A stretch of 64,000 nt of DNA from Clostridium sp. KNHs214 (GCF_000744935.1 NZ_JQMW01000011.1:558001-622000), one strand, 5' to 3'; shown: positions 35,165 through 44,981, numbered from the stretch's first letter. Notes: generated by a model not told the origin, from the sequence alone. Numbers and translations are program-made.

Positions 35165-36109
35165 CTATTTTTCTTGTGAATTTTCAACCTCTTCTATCTT
35201 ATCTATTACATCTGCCATACCGATAGCTTTTGCCCAACTACATTGAACAAACTTGCCATCAACCTTTCTATATGGCTTATCCGGTTTATCTAAATTCATA
35301 AGTTCTGTAGTCAGCCTTCCTTTTAAACATAAAGGTCTACCATTTGCAGGTTTCTTAGCCTTTACTGCAATATTTTTATTATTCTTAGATAATACTTCAA
35401 ATTTGCAGCCATAGTCACATACTTTACAATTTACAGTTTTAATCTCTGCATCCCACACTCTAGTCTTCCCCATTTGTCTTTTATCAATTAATGCACCCAC
35501 AGGACAAACCGTAACACATCTATTACAAGATACACATTTAGAAGTTTCTAGGGTTTTATCTGAATCTAAAACTATTCTTGTATTATATCCTCTTCCAGCA
35601 AAGGATAAAACTTTTCTATCAATTATTGCATTACAGGTTCTTACGCATTTGCCGCATAATATACATTTGCTATCATCCTTTAATATATATGGACTTGAAG
35701 TATCTATAAGCCTTGGTCTAACAGCCCCATCATGTTGTCTAAACTTAACATTATATCTATATGCATATTTTTGTAATAAACATTCTCCAGCCTTTTGGCA
35801 AGTTAAACAATCATTTGGATGGCTATCTAATAAAAGTTGTAAAATTTGTTTTCTAGCCTTAACAACTTTATCCGTTTCAGTATTTACAACCATACCATCT
35901 GACACTTTTGTTGAACAAGATGTTTGTAGTTTTCTACTTCCTTCCACTTCAACTAAACACATTCTACAGGCTGCTACTATTTCTAAATTAGGATCGTAAC
36001 ATAAAGCGGGAATATCAATATCTAGCTTTTTTGCAGCTTCTAATATAGTATAGTCTTCAGTGACTGTTACTTTCTGTCCATCTATAGTAAGAGTTACATT
36101 TTTCATCAT
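35165..36109 (-). CDS. hylA: Iron-sulfur subunit of bifurcating formate dehydrogenase (HylA type)
   Basis: 314 residues behind GAAGGGGGGAAG. It resembles the N-terminal electron-wire part of NuoG or [FeFe]-hydrogenase HydA but ends before any H-cluster domain. It has a [2Fe-2S] ferredoxin fold (CYDPNLEIVAACRMCLVEVEG with a later C in TSCSTK), a NuoG-type His/Cys cluster (HPNDCLTCQKAGECLLQ), two [4Fe-4S] motifs (CILCGKCVRTC, CVSCNRCVTVCPVG) and a final CKVCDYGC. It would pass electrons between the flavin subunit HylB and FdhF or ferredoxin. It is 22 bp upstream of fdhF and closely related to that protein's N-terminus, suggesting an internal duplication of the module. Confidence 0.88.
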   Translation of the reverse strand: MMKNVTLTIDGQKVTVTEDYTILEAAKKLDIDIPALCYDPNLEIVAACRMCLVEVEGSRKLQTSCSTKVSDGMVVNTETDKVVKARKQILQLLLDSHPNDCLTCQKAGECLLQKYAYRYNVKFRQHDGAVRPRLIDTSSPYILKDDSKCILCGKCVRTCNAIIDRKVLSFAGRGYNTRIVLDSDKTLETSKCVSCNRCVTVCPVGALIDKRQMGKTRVWDAEIKTVNCKVCDYGCKFEVLSKNNKNIAVKAKKPANGRPLCLKGRLTTELMNLDKPDKPYRKVDGKFVQCSWAKAIGMADVIDKIEEVENSQEK

Positions 36110-36123
36110 TCTTCCCCCCTTCT

Positions 36124-38019
36124 CTACCTTTTAACCACTGCTTTTGGTTTTAGTGGACATGCTTCCATACAAGTTCCACATTTTATACACTTTGAAGTAT
36201 CTATTACGTGTCTTTCTTTTATCTTACCTTCTATACAACCAACAGGACATGATCTAGCACATTTACCACATCCGACACAATTTTCTCCAATGTAGTATTC
36301 TAAAAGTGCTGAACATGAACCGGCTGGGCATTTTTTATCTTTTATATGCGCTTCATATTCATTTTTAAAATACTTTAATGTAGTGATTACTGGATTAGAA
36401 GCTGATTGTCCAAGTCCACAAAGGGATGCAGAAGTCATAATATCAGAAAGATTTTCTAATCTCTCTATATCCCCATCTTCACCTTTTCCCTTGGTTATTC
36501 TTTCCAGTATTTCAAGCATCCTCTTTGTACCTTCTCTACATGGTACACATTTTCCACAGGATTCCTCTACTGAAAAGTCAAGGAAGAACCTTGCAATATC
36601 CACCATACAGTTTGTCTCATCCATTACAATCATTCCGCCAGAACCCATAATAGATCCTAATTTTCCTAAGGATTCATAATCCACTGGCGTATCTAAATAC
36701 TCCTCTGGTATACATCCTCCAGATGGTCCACCAGTTTGTACAGCTTTAAATTTCTTACCATTAGGTATTCCTCCACCTATGTCAAATATAATTTCTCTAA
36801 GAGAAGTTCCCATTGGAATTTCAATCAATCCTGTATTTTCAATCTTTCCACCTAGTGCAAATACCTTAGTTCCAGGAGATTTTTCTGTACCAATATTCCT
36901 AAACCATTCTACTCCCTTTTGAAATATTACAGGTACATTTGCAAAGGTCTCTACATTATTTATTATTGTTGGTTTTTGCCATAGACCCTTGTGAGCAGTT
37001 CTGTGAATCTTAGGTCTTGGCATTCCTCTTCTTCCCTCTATAGATTCCATAAGAGCTGTACCTTCACCGCATACAAAAGCACCAGCTCCTAGTCTAAGTT
37101 CAATATCAAAATTAAAACCTGTATCTAATATATTTTTACCTAGTAATCCATATTCTCTAGCTTGTTTTATTGCCACTTCTAGTCTTTGTACCGCTATCGG
37201 ATATTCCGCTCTAACATAAATAAAGCCTTGATCTGCACCTACTGCATAGCCTGCTATAGCCATTGCTTCTAATATAGAGTTAGGATCTCCTTCCAATATG
37301 GACCTATCCATAAATGCTCCTGGATCTCCTTCATCTGCATTACAAATTATATACTTCTGATCAGACTGGTATTTATAAGCTTCTTGCCATTTTCTACCTG
37401 TTGGAAATCCTGCTCCACCTCTTCCACGTAGATTAGATTCTTTCATTACATTTATTACTTCTTCCTGAGACATTTCAGTTATAACCTTTGCTAATGCTGA
37501 ATATCCATCCATTGCTATGTATTCGTCAATGTCCCCTGGAGCTATAATTCCACAATTTCTAAGTGCAACTCTAGTTTGCTTTTTGTAAAAATTAACTGAA
37601 TTAATAGGTTTTACTTTATCGTCTACATGTGATTCTTTAAATAATCGTCTTCTTACTATGTTCCCCTTTATTATATGCTCTTCAACAATTTCGTCCACAT
37701 CTGATAATTCAACGTGACTATAAAATACGCCTTCTGGATAAACTACTACATTGGGTCCTGATTTACATAAACCTAAACAGCCTGTAAGCACTACTTTTAC
37801 ATCTTCCGATATTCCTTTTTCCTTTATCTTTTGTTCCAGTAATTCCTTTATTTTATCTCCTTTAGATGAATGACAACCTGTCCCACCACAAACTAATATG
37901 TGATGCTTTTTAAATCCATGAGTTTCATCAATAAATTCTTTGCCTACTTCTAACTGACGGAGTTTTATTCTATTTAAAGTTTCCTCTTTTATTTTTTTTA
38001 GTTCATCTATTGTAATCAT
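36124..38019 (-). CDS. hylB: NuoF-like FMN/NADH-binding subunit of bifurcating formate dehydrogenase (HylB type)
   Basis: 631 residues. An N-terminal thioredoxin-like [2Fe-2S] domain ([19 protein letters not shown]) is followed by the NuoF core: [16 protein letters not shown] for [34 protein letters not shown] for [23 protein letters not shown], and the [4Fe-4S] motif [16 protein letters not shown] near 480. Two ferredoxin-type [4Fe-4S] motifs close the protein ([29 protein letters not shown]). The layout equals the flavin subunits of bifurcating hydrogenases and Hyl complexes, where FMN splits electrons between NAD and ferredoxin. It lies 16 bp after hylC and 14 bp before hylA. Confidence 0.92.
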   Translation of the reverse strand: MITIDELKKIKEETLNRIKLRQLEVGKEFIDETHGFKKHHILVCGGTGCHSSKGDKIKELLEQKIKEKGISEDVKVVLTGCLGLCKSGPNVVVYPEGVFYSHVELSDVDEIVEEHIIKGNIVRRRLFKESHVDDKVKPINSVNFYKKQTRVALRNCGIIAPGDIDEYIAMDGYSALAKVITEMSQEEVINVMKESNLRGRGGAGFPTGRKWQEAYKYQSDQKYIICNADEGDPGAFMDRSILEGDPNSILEAMAIAGYAVGADQGFIYVRAEYPIAVQRLEVAIKQAREYGLLGKNILDTGFNFDIELRLGAGAFVCGEGTALMESIEGRRGMPRPKIHRTAHKGLWQKPTIINNVETFANVPVIFQKGVEWFRNIGTEKSPGTKVFALGGKIENTGLIEIPMGTSLREIIFDIGGGIPNGKKFKAVQTGGPSGGCIPEEYLDTPVDYESLGKLGSIMGSGGMIVMDETNCMVDIARFFLDFSVEESCGKCVPCREGTKRMLEILERITKGKGEDGDIERLENLSDIMTSASLCGLGQSASNPVITTLKYFKNEYEAHIKDKKCPAGSCSALLEYYIGENCVGCGKCARSCPVGCIEGKIKERHVIDTSKCIKCGTCMEACPLKPKAVVKR

Positions 38020-38035
38020 CTACCACACCCCCATA

Positions 38036-38521
38036 TTATCTATATTTATCTATTATATCCTTTACATCTTCTGGCTTCACTCTACCGTATACCTCATCAT
38101 TTATGGATAAAACCGGTGCTAATCCACAAGCCCCAATACATCTACTTCCTGTTATAGAGAATTTCATATCCGGTGTAGTTTCACCTACTCCAATGCCCAG
38201 TTCTTCCATAACTTTGTCAAGTATCTTTTGAGAACCTTTTACATAACAAGCCGTTCCCAGACAAACCCCAATTTTATATTTGCCCTTAGGTATAAGGGAG
38301 AACTGCGAATAAAAAGTAGCTACCCCATATATTTCTGATAGCGGTATATCTAATTCTTTAGATATACTCTCTAATACCTCCTCCGGTAAATATCCAAATA
38401 ATACTTGTGCCCTTTGCAATACTGGCATCAAAGCCCCTTTCTTATGCTGATTTTCCCTGATAAAAATTCTGAAATCTTTAAGCTTTTCTTCATTCTTCTC
38501 CATATCAAATTTAAATTCCAT
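38036..38521 (-). CDS. hylC: NuoE-like [2Fe-2S] subunit (HylC type)
   Basis: 161 residues from ATG 38521 behind AGGGGAGG; the frame is open further upstream without a site. It is a thioredoxin-like [2Fe-2S] protein: helical start with KKGALMPVLQRAQVLFGYLPEEVLESISKELDIPLSEIYGVATFYSQF, then the cluster Cys in VCLGTACYVKGS and SRCIGACGLAPV. NuoE-type subunits sit beside the flavin subunit in NADH-linked complexes. It is the first gene of the operon, preceded by a consensus promoter and a leader hairpin. Confidence 0.93.
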   Translation of the reverse strand: MEFKFDMEKNEEKLKDFRIFIRENQHKKGALMPVLQRAQVLFGYLPEEVLESISKELDIPLSEIYGVATFYSQFSLIPKGKYKIGVCLGTACYVKGSQKILDKVMEELGIGVGETTPDMKFSITGSRCIGACGLAPVLSINDEVYGRVKPEDVKDIIDKYR

Positions 38522-38551
38522 AAATAGCCTCCCCTTGTTATATCTTAAAAT

Positions 38552-38576
38552 AGACAGCATTTTTAATGTGCTGTCT
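38552..38576 (-). other. Hairpin in the hylC leader
   Basis: AGACAGCA / TGCTGTCT arms between the promoter at 38645-38673 and hylC. The long T-run is on the plus-strand side, so it is not a standard terminator for hylC; it may be a leader structure or a terminator for plus-strand transcription. Confidence 0.5.
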
Positions 38577-38644
38577 TTTTTTGTATTTTATTAAATTTAT
38601 AGAAAACATTGTATTCTAACAGATTTCACACTTATACTAACATT

Positions 38645-38673
38645 ATTCTATAATATTCAAAATATATTGTCAA
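38645..38673 (-). promoter_or_regulatory. Promoter of the hyl-fdhF operon
   Basis: Minus strand TTGACA (38673-38668), 17-bp spacer, TAGAAT (38650-38645). The leader to hylC is about 115 nt. Confidence 0.8.
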
Positions 38674-38766
38674 TTTACAAATATCCCTATCTAAAGCTAT
38701 CCTACTGTAATTAAACCAGTGTCATTCTAATATTAAATTTTAACATTAATCTTTTGCATAATTAAA

Positions 38767-38799
38767 AGCCCTATCTGTTAATACTTATCAGATAGGGCT
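38767..38799 (-). terminator. Terminator of the PHP lipoprotein gene
   Basis: AGCCCTATCTG / CAGATAGGGCT stem, followed on the minus strand by TTTTAATT. Confidence 0.85.
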
Positions 38800-38825
38800 C
38801 ATATATCATTTAATAGTTTCTTATA

Positions 38826-41276
38826 TTATTTAGACATATTCATCCAAACAGGGTTAGTAACTGCAGTTTTACCTTGGCTATCTTCTATGATGAAATTATA
38901 CCAAGTATTTTCAGTTGGAACTAAATCAAATTTCACTAATTGTTCATTTTTAGTTCCATCAAACTCTTTTACTGCAACTTTTGAACCTTTACTAATTACA
39001 TAAACTTTCTTAATTCCATTTACAGCCTGTGTTTTTAAATTCATTGTAAATGTTTCATTTTTTTTAATATTGTAAGTTTCACCAAACATTTTATCAGGTG
39101 TTACTATAGGTCCCATACTTACATAGGAATGTCCCTTCATTAATCCTTCTAAGAACTTACTTTCTGTTAATTTTCCATCAACTTTAACAAAGGATCTTAT
39201 TTGACCAGAGTATAACTCTGACCAAACATCATGAGTGTCTGTTCCGCCAGTTAAATAGTATTTTTTTGTAGGCTTGTTTGCTTCTTCATTCCAAAGTTTA
39301 TAAACTCTATCTAAAGTTTTCTTTTCATAGTTATCAGCGTCATATAGGTTCATTGTAGGTTGTAATTCAACTAAATCAAAATTAGGATCGTAACCACCTG
39401 GAATAGTTCCTTCTTCATCAGCAGTAAAGTAACCATATGAAGTATAAGGGTGATTACTAATTACTAATGAGCCAAGCTCATGACCTTTTTTTATAATTTC
39501 TGAAGCTTTACTATTTGGATCAATAGATTTATCCGAAGGCATATTAAGAATATTAAAATGCGCCCAGCTAGGTGAAACTTCTAAGCTTGGGATAAACGGC
39601 ATATTTTTTGACTTAGCAAGTCTTCTCATCTCTTGATGATTTTTTACTGCATCGTGGTCACTGATAAATAATAAATCTAATTTACTGCTAAGCTGTGATT
39701 TAACCAAATCTTTTGGTGGTGTAATTCCATCTCCTAAATTACTGTGATGATGTAAGTCTGCTCCAAACCATCCTTCTGCAGCTGGATTTAAATCCATATC
39801 TAGTCCAACACTAAGCTTTTTCGTCTCAGATGGCTTAACATTTATAGCAATTTCTTTACCTTTTGAAACAAAATCTCTACCTGAAGAAACGTTTACTTTA
39901 TAATCAACATTTGGATTTAAAACAAAGCTTGCACTTCCTGTCTTATCTAGTCCTGTAAAGAATGTACTTGCACCTAAATATCTTACTACAGGAACAGTTC
40001 CACCCTTAACTTCAATACGAGCATCAAGTGGCTTTTTAGTTTTGCTATCGTAAGCTGATAATTTAACAGTTCCACCAGGAACAAGTTGTCCGAAGCTTTG
40101 AGTAACTTTTTTACCTGTTTCGATTTTAACAGCTACCTTTTGACTAGGTGCATAGTTTTCAGCAATAGCATAAACCTTATAGTCACCAGCTGGAAGATTT
40201 AATTTGTAGTTACCATTTTTATCTCCAACAGCCCATGTAAATGGTTGGAATTCTTTCACCACTGTACCAGCAGGTAAATTATATCCTTTAGTATCCTCGT
40301 ATTCTCCTTCTTTTTCTACCACAAGAATTGGTTGAGAAATTTTCTTTTCTTTTCCGCTATTATCTTTTGAGTAAATTTTTCCTTCTAATACGCCTGTCTT
40401 TTCGTTTTTCATTTTCATTGCTTTATCTAATATAGGTGAATGACTACCACTATTTTCAATTTGCAATGTAGCATTAAATGTCTTAGTTTCGCCAGGAGCC
40501 AATGTAGTTAATTTATATAAGTCTTTGTATCCTGATGTACCTATATACTTATTTGCATCATCAACATGAAGAGCTACAGCGAAATCTTTATTGTATGTAG
40601 TAACATATTGTCCAAGTTTTTCACCTATAGTAATTTGTTTTGTCTTTTTATCTGGTGTATTGTATCCATAAGGACCAAACATATATCCACCTTTATTTCC
40701 TATGGTATACCCACTATATAAATCGGCATAGGAGTTCTTTTTATCAGTATTTGAAAATTTTGTAACCATCTTAACTTCATTGCTACCTACTTCTAGAGAA
40801 TATGTTGTTACAACATTAACGGGTGCTTTCCCTTCACGCACAAAAGTTCTTTCAGCTACCACAATCCCTTTTGTTTTTGTACTACTCTTATCAATATATA
40901 CTTTTTCTGGTACACCGCTAACCCAGCCACTCCATTGGTCAGCTAAAAACTCTACATCAAGAACTCTATCTTGACCGAACTTTCCATCTGTCACAGTAGC
41001 TACGTCCAATATACTGCCTTTAGGATTTCCCCAAGGATTTGGTGTGTCTACAGCGAAAGAAACAGCAACTTTATCATTGTACATAGTAATATCATGCTTG
41101 TTTATTGCTGCTCCACCTACTATAGGTGTAGCTCCTGTTTTAAAATTAACAGCAGCTTTTTCTTTTGGTGTTGAACTTTTGTCTGATCTTTTGTTTGGTT
41201 GGATGGAACACGCAGTGCTAAACATAGTAAAAGCACCAACTAGCAACGCCATCCTTGCTTTTGTAAACTTTTTCAT
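38826..41276 (-). CDS. Lipoprotein with CehA/McbA-type PHP metallohydrolase domain
   Basis: 816 residues from ATG 41276 behind AAAGGAG. The signal MKKFTKARMALLVGAFTMFSTAC ends in a lipobox Cys, so the protein is probably anchored outside the cell. Residues to about 300 form a beta-rich region without a known name, followed by two carboxypeptidase-regulatory-like beta-sandwich stretches (VLEGKIYSKDNSGKEK..., GGTVKLSAYDSKTKKPLDARIEVKGG). From about 515 there is a PHP domain: GWFGADLHHHSNLGDGITPP, DLLFISDHDAVKNHQEM, LVISNHPYTSYG and YLTGGTDTHDVW carry the metal-binding His and Asp residues. PHP proteins of this class hydrolyse phosphoesters or carbamates; the substrate here is unknown. Monocistronic, ending at a terminator. 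Confidence 0.82.
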   Translation of the reverse strand: MKKFTKARMALLVGAFTMFSTACSIQPNKRSDKSSTPKEKAAVNFKTGATPIVGGAAINKHDITMYNDKVAVSFAVDTPNPWGNPKGSILDVATVTDGKFGQDRVLDVEFLADQWSGWVSGVPEKVYIDKSSTKTKGIVVAERTFVREGKAPVNVVTTYSLEVGSNEVKMVTKFSNTDKKNSYADLYSGYTIGNKGGYMFGPYGYNTPDKKTKQITIGEKLGQYVTTYNKDFAVALHVDDANKYIGTSGYKDLYKLTTLAPGETKTFNATLQIENSGSHSPILDKAMKMKNEKTGVLEGKIYSKDNSGKEKKISQPILVVEKEGEYEDTKGYNLPAGTVVKEFQPFTWAVGDKNGNYKLNLPAGDYKVYAIAENYAPSQKVAVKIETGKKVTQSFGQLVPGGTVKLSAYDSKTKKPLDARIEVKGGTVPVVRYLGASTFFTGLDKTGSASFVLNPNVDYKVNVSSGRDFVSKGKEIAINVKPSETKKLSVGLDMDLNPAAEGWFGADLHHHSNLGDGITPPKDLVKSQLSSKLDLLFISDHDAVKNHQEMRRLAKSKNMPFIPSLEVSPSWAHFNILNMPSDKSIDPNSKASEIIKKGHELGSLVISNHPYTSYGYFTADEEGTIPGGYDPNFDLVELQPTMNLYDADNYEKKTLDRVYKLWNEEANKPTKKYYLTGGTDTHDVWSELYSGQIRSFVKVDGKLTESKFLEGLMKGHSYVSMGPIVTPDKMFGETYNIKKNETFTMNLKTQAVNGIKKVYVISKGSKVAVKEFDGTKNEQLVKFDLVPTENTWYNFIIEDSQGKTAVTNPVWMNMSK

Positions 41277-41497
41277 TAGTTTTTCTCCTTTGTTATAATT
41301 TTTAGCATAAAAATAGACAAGGATGTAAAAACATCCTCGCATGTTAAATCCTATTTAATTGTACATTAAAATTCTTAAATATACAATAAAGTATACAACA
41401 TTTTTTTCATTAAAAGGATTTTTCTCTTAATAAATTTAACATTTTTATCATAATTTTGAGTTTAATTGTAAATATTTTTTAGCTTTTCCATATACTT

Positions 41498-42547
41498 TTA
41501 CATTTTATAGAATTTTTTCGTAGTTCTATACTCTTTACTAATATTTATAATATCTCTCAAAATAGAAGCTGCAGCAGAAATTACACCAGACGCACCACCT
41601 ATAATTGTTAGGTCTCCTAAAACATCTGTTTTATATGTAACTCCTTTATTCTTCCCATCTACACCATACAACGGGTGTGTAATATCCAATTTTTCAAGTT
41701 TTACACTCATATTAATTCTTCCATTTTCTTTTACAGTTCTGCCAAGAAGCTTATATTTTTTTCCTTCCTGTAAACACTTCATAACTTCTTCTTTTGTAAT
41801 TTCTGTTATGCCTTCTATAGTAATGTCATTTAAGATTTTCTCTTCATCCATCAATATATTAGTAAGAATTAATAATTTAGATGCAGTATCCCATCCTTCC
41901 ACGTCCAAACTAGCATCTAATTCTGCAATACCCAATTCTTGAGCCTTTTTCAAAGCTTCTAGATAACTCACTGCCTTATGCTCCATCTCATTAATAATAA
42001 AATTAGTAGTTCCATTAAGCACTCCTTCAATTGAAATAATTTCAGCTCCTGCTAAATCAATTAATCCCCCATTTATAGAAGGCAATGCTCCACCTGCTGT
42101 ACACCCAACTCCTAATCCAACACCATTTCTTAAGGCTAAATCCTTTAATTCCTTATAAGCTAAAAGTATTGGACCTTTGTTAGCGGTGACCACATGTATG
42201 CCATTTTCTAAACATTTTCTTATATGTGTCATTCCAGGCTCTCCTGTTTTTTTATTGGTGGACGTAACTTCTATAGCCATATCTATATCATTATTTTGGA
42301 GTATGGTATCAAGAGAAATTTTCTCGCTTCCTCCTTTTTTATATTTTGTAATATCTTTTTCCCATTTTAAAAACTCTATAAGCTCAGAACAATCAATACC
42401 TTGACTATTATATATCCCTCCACTGCTATTAATTATGTAATTTACTTGAATTTCTAAACTCCTTCTATATAAATACTCCCTTTTATTATTAATTAATTGG
42501 GTAAATGCCTTGCCTACTCCCCCATATCCAATAATAGCAATTCTCAT
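41498..42547 (-). CDS. hom: Homoserine dehydrogenase, short form
   Basis: 349 residues. The N-terminal Rossmann fold reads MRIAIIGYGGVGKAFTQLI, then VVTANKGPILLAYKELKDLA near 125, the catalytic-region GVGCTAGGALPSINGGLIDLAGAEIISIEGVLNGTTNFIINEM, and AQELGIAELDASLDVEGWDTASKLLIL with the conserved acidic and Lys residues. It lacks the C-terminal ACT domain, so it should not be feedback-regulated by threonine in the usual way. It reduces aspartate semialdehyde to homoserine. Its ATG overlaps the citX stop (ATGA), so it is translationally coupled to a citrate lyase assembly gene, which is an unusual partner. Confidence 0.88.
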   Translation of the reverse strand: MRIAIIGYGGVGKAFTQLINNKREYLYRRSLEIQVNYIINSSGGIYNSQGIDCSELIEFLKWEKDITKYKKGGSEKISLDTILQNNDIDMAIEVTSTNKKTGEPGMTHIRKCLENGIHVVTANKGPILLAYKELKDLALRNGVGLGVGCTAGGALPSINGGLIDLAGAEIISIEGVLNGTTNFIINEMEHKAVSYLEALKKAQELGIAELDASLDVEGWDTASKLLILTNILMDEEKILNDITIEGITEITKEEVMKCLQEGKKYKLLGRTVKENGRINMSVKLEKLDITHPLYGVDGKNKGVTYKTDVLGDLTIIGGASGVISAAASILRDIINISKEYRTTKKFYKM

Positions 42548-43074
42548 ATAAAATACTCCTCTGCCATAGATTCTACCTTATCTATTAATTCTTTCACTTT
42601 ATGCTTTCTAGCTCTTCCACATTCAAATGCATTACTTTCACATAATAAACATTTTCTCGGCTCTCTACCTAACTCCTGCCTAGAAATTTGTTCTCCTTTT
42701 TCATTTAAAACATCGAAATCATACAGTCTTCCCAAAGCATGTGTCTCTTCAATATCAATAGTTATTTTTTTCATTAAATATGGAAATATATTTAAGACCC
42801 CAAAATACTCAGGCCCACTGTCTTTATACAAAATCTTTTCCTCTAAAACCATTCCAGAAGTCTCATTTAGCTTATCTTTAAAAACCTGTAATCCTTCATC
42901 AAATATCTTTTTTATAATGAAATTATTCTTTATCGGTCCAGGTATATTTAACTTATAAGATATAACTGTGTTTCGGTATTTATTTAATAAATATTGCTGA
43001 TACTGCACCCTTATCTCTCTACATTTTAAAATCTCCTGTAAAGATTGCTCCTTCCCTTGAAAATGTATATTCAT
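42544..43074 (-). CDS. citX: Citrate lyase holo-ACP synthase CitX
   Basis: 176 residues from ATG 43074 behind TAGGAGAG; the frame is open upstream without a site. CitX transfers the 2'-(5''-triphosphoribosyl)-3'-dephospho-CoA group to the acyl carrier subunit CitD. Recognised by GKEQSLQEILKCREIRVQYQQYLL at the start, the IPGPIKNN segment, and the conserved ETHALGRLYDFDVLNEKGEQISRQELGREPRKCLLCESNAFECGRARKH. It lies 374 bp downstream of citF across a gap of repeats. The partner enzyme CitG, which makes the prosthetic group, is not in the window. Confidence 0.9.
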   Translation of the reverse strand: MNIHFQGKEQSLQEILKCREIRVQYQQYLLNKYRNTVISYKLNIPGPIKNNFIIKKIFDEGLQVFKDKLNETSGMVLEEKILYKDSGPEYFGVLNIFPYLMKKITIDIEETHALGRLYDFDVLNEKGEQISRQELGREPRKCLLCESNAFECGRARKHKVKELIDKVESMAEEYFI

Positions 43075-43105
43075 AATAACTCTCCTAGTATAAATCTCCA
43101 TTATC

Positions 43106-43215
43106 TGATTTCTAATCCCTAATCACCAATTCCTAGTCTCCAATCATCAGTCCTTAAATAACTTCTGACAAACTATCAAACTAACACACTAATTAATCTC
43201 TAATCACCAAATAAG
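43106..43215. repeat. Degenerate tandem repeat, CTAATC-ACCAATTC type
   Basis: Imperfect units such as CTAATCCCTAATCACCAATT, CTAGTCTCCAATCATCAG and later CTAATCACCAAATA. It looks like simple-sequence expansion in a non-coding spacer. Confidence 0.6.
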
Positions 43216-43300
43216 TTCTAAGTCACTGCCACCCTAGGCTTCTATCCGTCTAATTTAAATGTCTATCTGCACTTTCTATTTATATGAATTATTTTTAGGT

Positions 43301-43412
43301 ACTCAACTTTCGCAGTTAGAAAATAAAAATGTAAAATTTTAAATTAAAACTATATTTGTATTTACTTTATTCATCTAATGTAAAGCTTGGAATTTATATG
43401 CGAAAGTTGAGT
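43301..43412. repeat. MITE-like 112-bp element
   Basis: Exact 14-bp terminal inverted repeats ACTCAACTTTCGCA / TGCGAAAGTTGAGT bracket AT-rich non-coding sequence. A partial relative is at 23952-24000. Confidence 0.75.
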
Positions 43413-43448
43413 TAGTTAAATTTAATATTTTTTACTATTTTGTTTTTA

Positions 43449-44981
43449 TCACTTTACTTTTCTTACTACATCAATAATGCTTCCATCTCTGTACTCCACA
43501 ATTGCAACTACTTTATCATCATACTGAATTTTTTCAGGAACGCCTACGATACTTTGGGCTTTATCCTTTAACTGTTCAATGGTAAACATAGGTATACTTG
43601 TATATTTAAACTTTTGGATCAAATCCTCTCTTCTTGGATTTATAGCAATACCAAATTCAGTAACCAGTACATCTACACTTTCCCCTGGTGTAATAACTGT
43701 ATTTACAGCATCTACTATGCATGGTATTCTTCCTCTAATTGTAGGAGTTACAATTAGAGTTAATTTTGCACAAGCTGCTGTATCTGAATGTCCCCCAGAA
43801 GCTCCTCTTAGTACGCCATCAGAACCAGTCATAACATTTACATTAAAATCTGTGTCTATCTCTAAAGCTGATAAAACAACTACATCTAGTTTATTTGCAA
43901 TGCATCCTTTATTATGTGGATTGGCATAAAAAGAAGAATCTATTTCATGGTGCATTGGGTTTTTATCTATAGAATCTACCGCAGTTAAATCAAATCCTTG
44001 TACATCAAAAATATTTTTAATTAATCCTTCTTCAAGCATCTCAACCATTGGTTTAGTTATTCCACCTAATGCAAAGCTTGCTTTAATTCCTCTTTCTATC
44101 ATTTCATCTCTTAAGAATCTACTTACGGCTAACGAAGCTCCCCCCGTGCCAGTTTGAAATGAGAAACCTTCCTTAAAATATCCAGATTCTGTTATGACCT
44201 TACTACAATATTCTGCAATTAGTAGTTCCTTTGGATTTTTAGTGTATCTTGTGGCACCAGAAGCTATTCCCTCTGGATCTCCTATACTATCTACCTTAAC
44301 TACGTAATCCACATTGTTCTGTAAAATACTTGCAGGCATATTAGGAAAATCTACTAAACAATCTGTTATTATAACTACCTTGTCCGCATATAGAGCATCT
44401 ATTTTTGAATATCCCAAAGAGCCACAATTAGCCTTTCCTCTTGAACCACTGGCATTTCCATATTCATCACAAGAGGAAGCACCTAAAAATGCTACATCTA
44501 TCTTAATATCACCTGCTTCAATAGCACGTGCTCTTCCACCATGAGACCTTATAATTACAGGCTCCTCCATTAATCCATTAGATATCTCTTCTGCCAATTT
44601 ACCCCTTAATCCACTGGTGGAAATTTTTCTAACTATACCATTTTTAATATGCTTTACTAATGGGATGTGAACATTTGTAAGAGAACTAGGCACTAATGTT
44701 AAATTTTTGATTCCAAGACCAGCTATAGCATCCATTACCATATTTAATACATAATCTCCTGCTCTAAAATGATGGTGAAATGAAATAGTCATTCCATCTT
44801 TTAAGCCACACTTAAGGATAGCTTCCTGAATGCTATTCAATAGTTTGCTTTCACAAGGCTTAACTGGTTTAACTTTGTGTCCTACTTTTACTACATTTTG
44901 GTCCATGGAAAAAGCTCCCGCATAAAGCTTATTATCTTTAAGAATTTCATCTGGAATTTCTCTTCCTATACTATTTTTCAT
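43449..44981 (-). CDS. citF: Citrate lyase alpha subunit
   Basis: 510 residues, the usual CitF length. This is the citrate:acetyl-ACP transferase subunit. Features include DGMTISFHHHFRAGDYVLNMVMDAIAGLGIKNLTL near 60, VIIRSHGGRARAIEAGDIKIDVAFLGASSCDEYGNASGSRG near 155, and GSDGVLRGASGGHSDTAACAKLTLIVTPTIRGRIPCIVDAVNTVITPGESVDVLVTEFGIAINPRR near 385-455. Its start overlaps the end of citE by 11 bases. The enzyme splits citrate to acetate and oxaloacetate. Confidence 0.95.
   Translation of the reverse strand: MKNSIGREIPDEILKDNKLYAGAFSMDQNVVKVGHKVKPVKPCESKLLNSIQEAILKCGLKDGMTISFHHHFRAGDYVLNMVMDAIAGLGIKNLTLVPSSLTNVHIPLVKHIKNGIVRKISTSGLRGKLAEEISNGLMEEPVIIRSHGGRARAIEAGDIKIDVAFLGASSCDEYGNASGSRGKANCGSLGYSKIDALYADKVVIITDCLVDFPNMPASILQNNVDYVVKVDSIGDPEGIASGATRYTKNPKELLIAEYCSKVITESGYFKEGFSFQTGTGGASLAVSRFLRDEMIERGIKASFALGGITKPMVEMLEEGLIKNIFDVQGFDLTAVDSIDKNPMHHEIDSSFYANPHNKGCIANKLDVVVLSALEIDTDFNVNVMTGSDGVLRGASGGHSDTAACAKLTLIVTPTIRGRIPCIVDAVNTVITPGESVDVLVTEFGIAINPRREDLIQKFKYTSIPMFTIEQLKDKAQSIVGVPEKIQYDDKVVAIVEYRDGSIIDVVRKVK

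Larger units (their letters stand above)
43075..43448. other. Repeat-filled gap between citF and citX
   Basis: No gene seen. It contains a degenerate direct repeat of CTAATCACCAATTC-like units (about 43106-43215) and a 112-bp element with 14-bp terminal inverted repeats (43301-43412). Confidence 0.7.

Noticed and set aside
36124-38521. NADH-dependent [FeFe] hydrogenase
   Set aside because: HylA ends without the H-cluster Cys motifs, and the catalytic gene next to it is a formate dehydrogenase.
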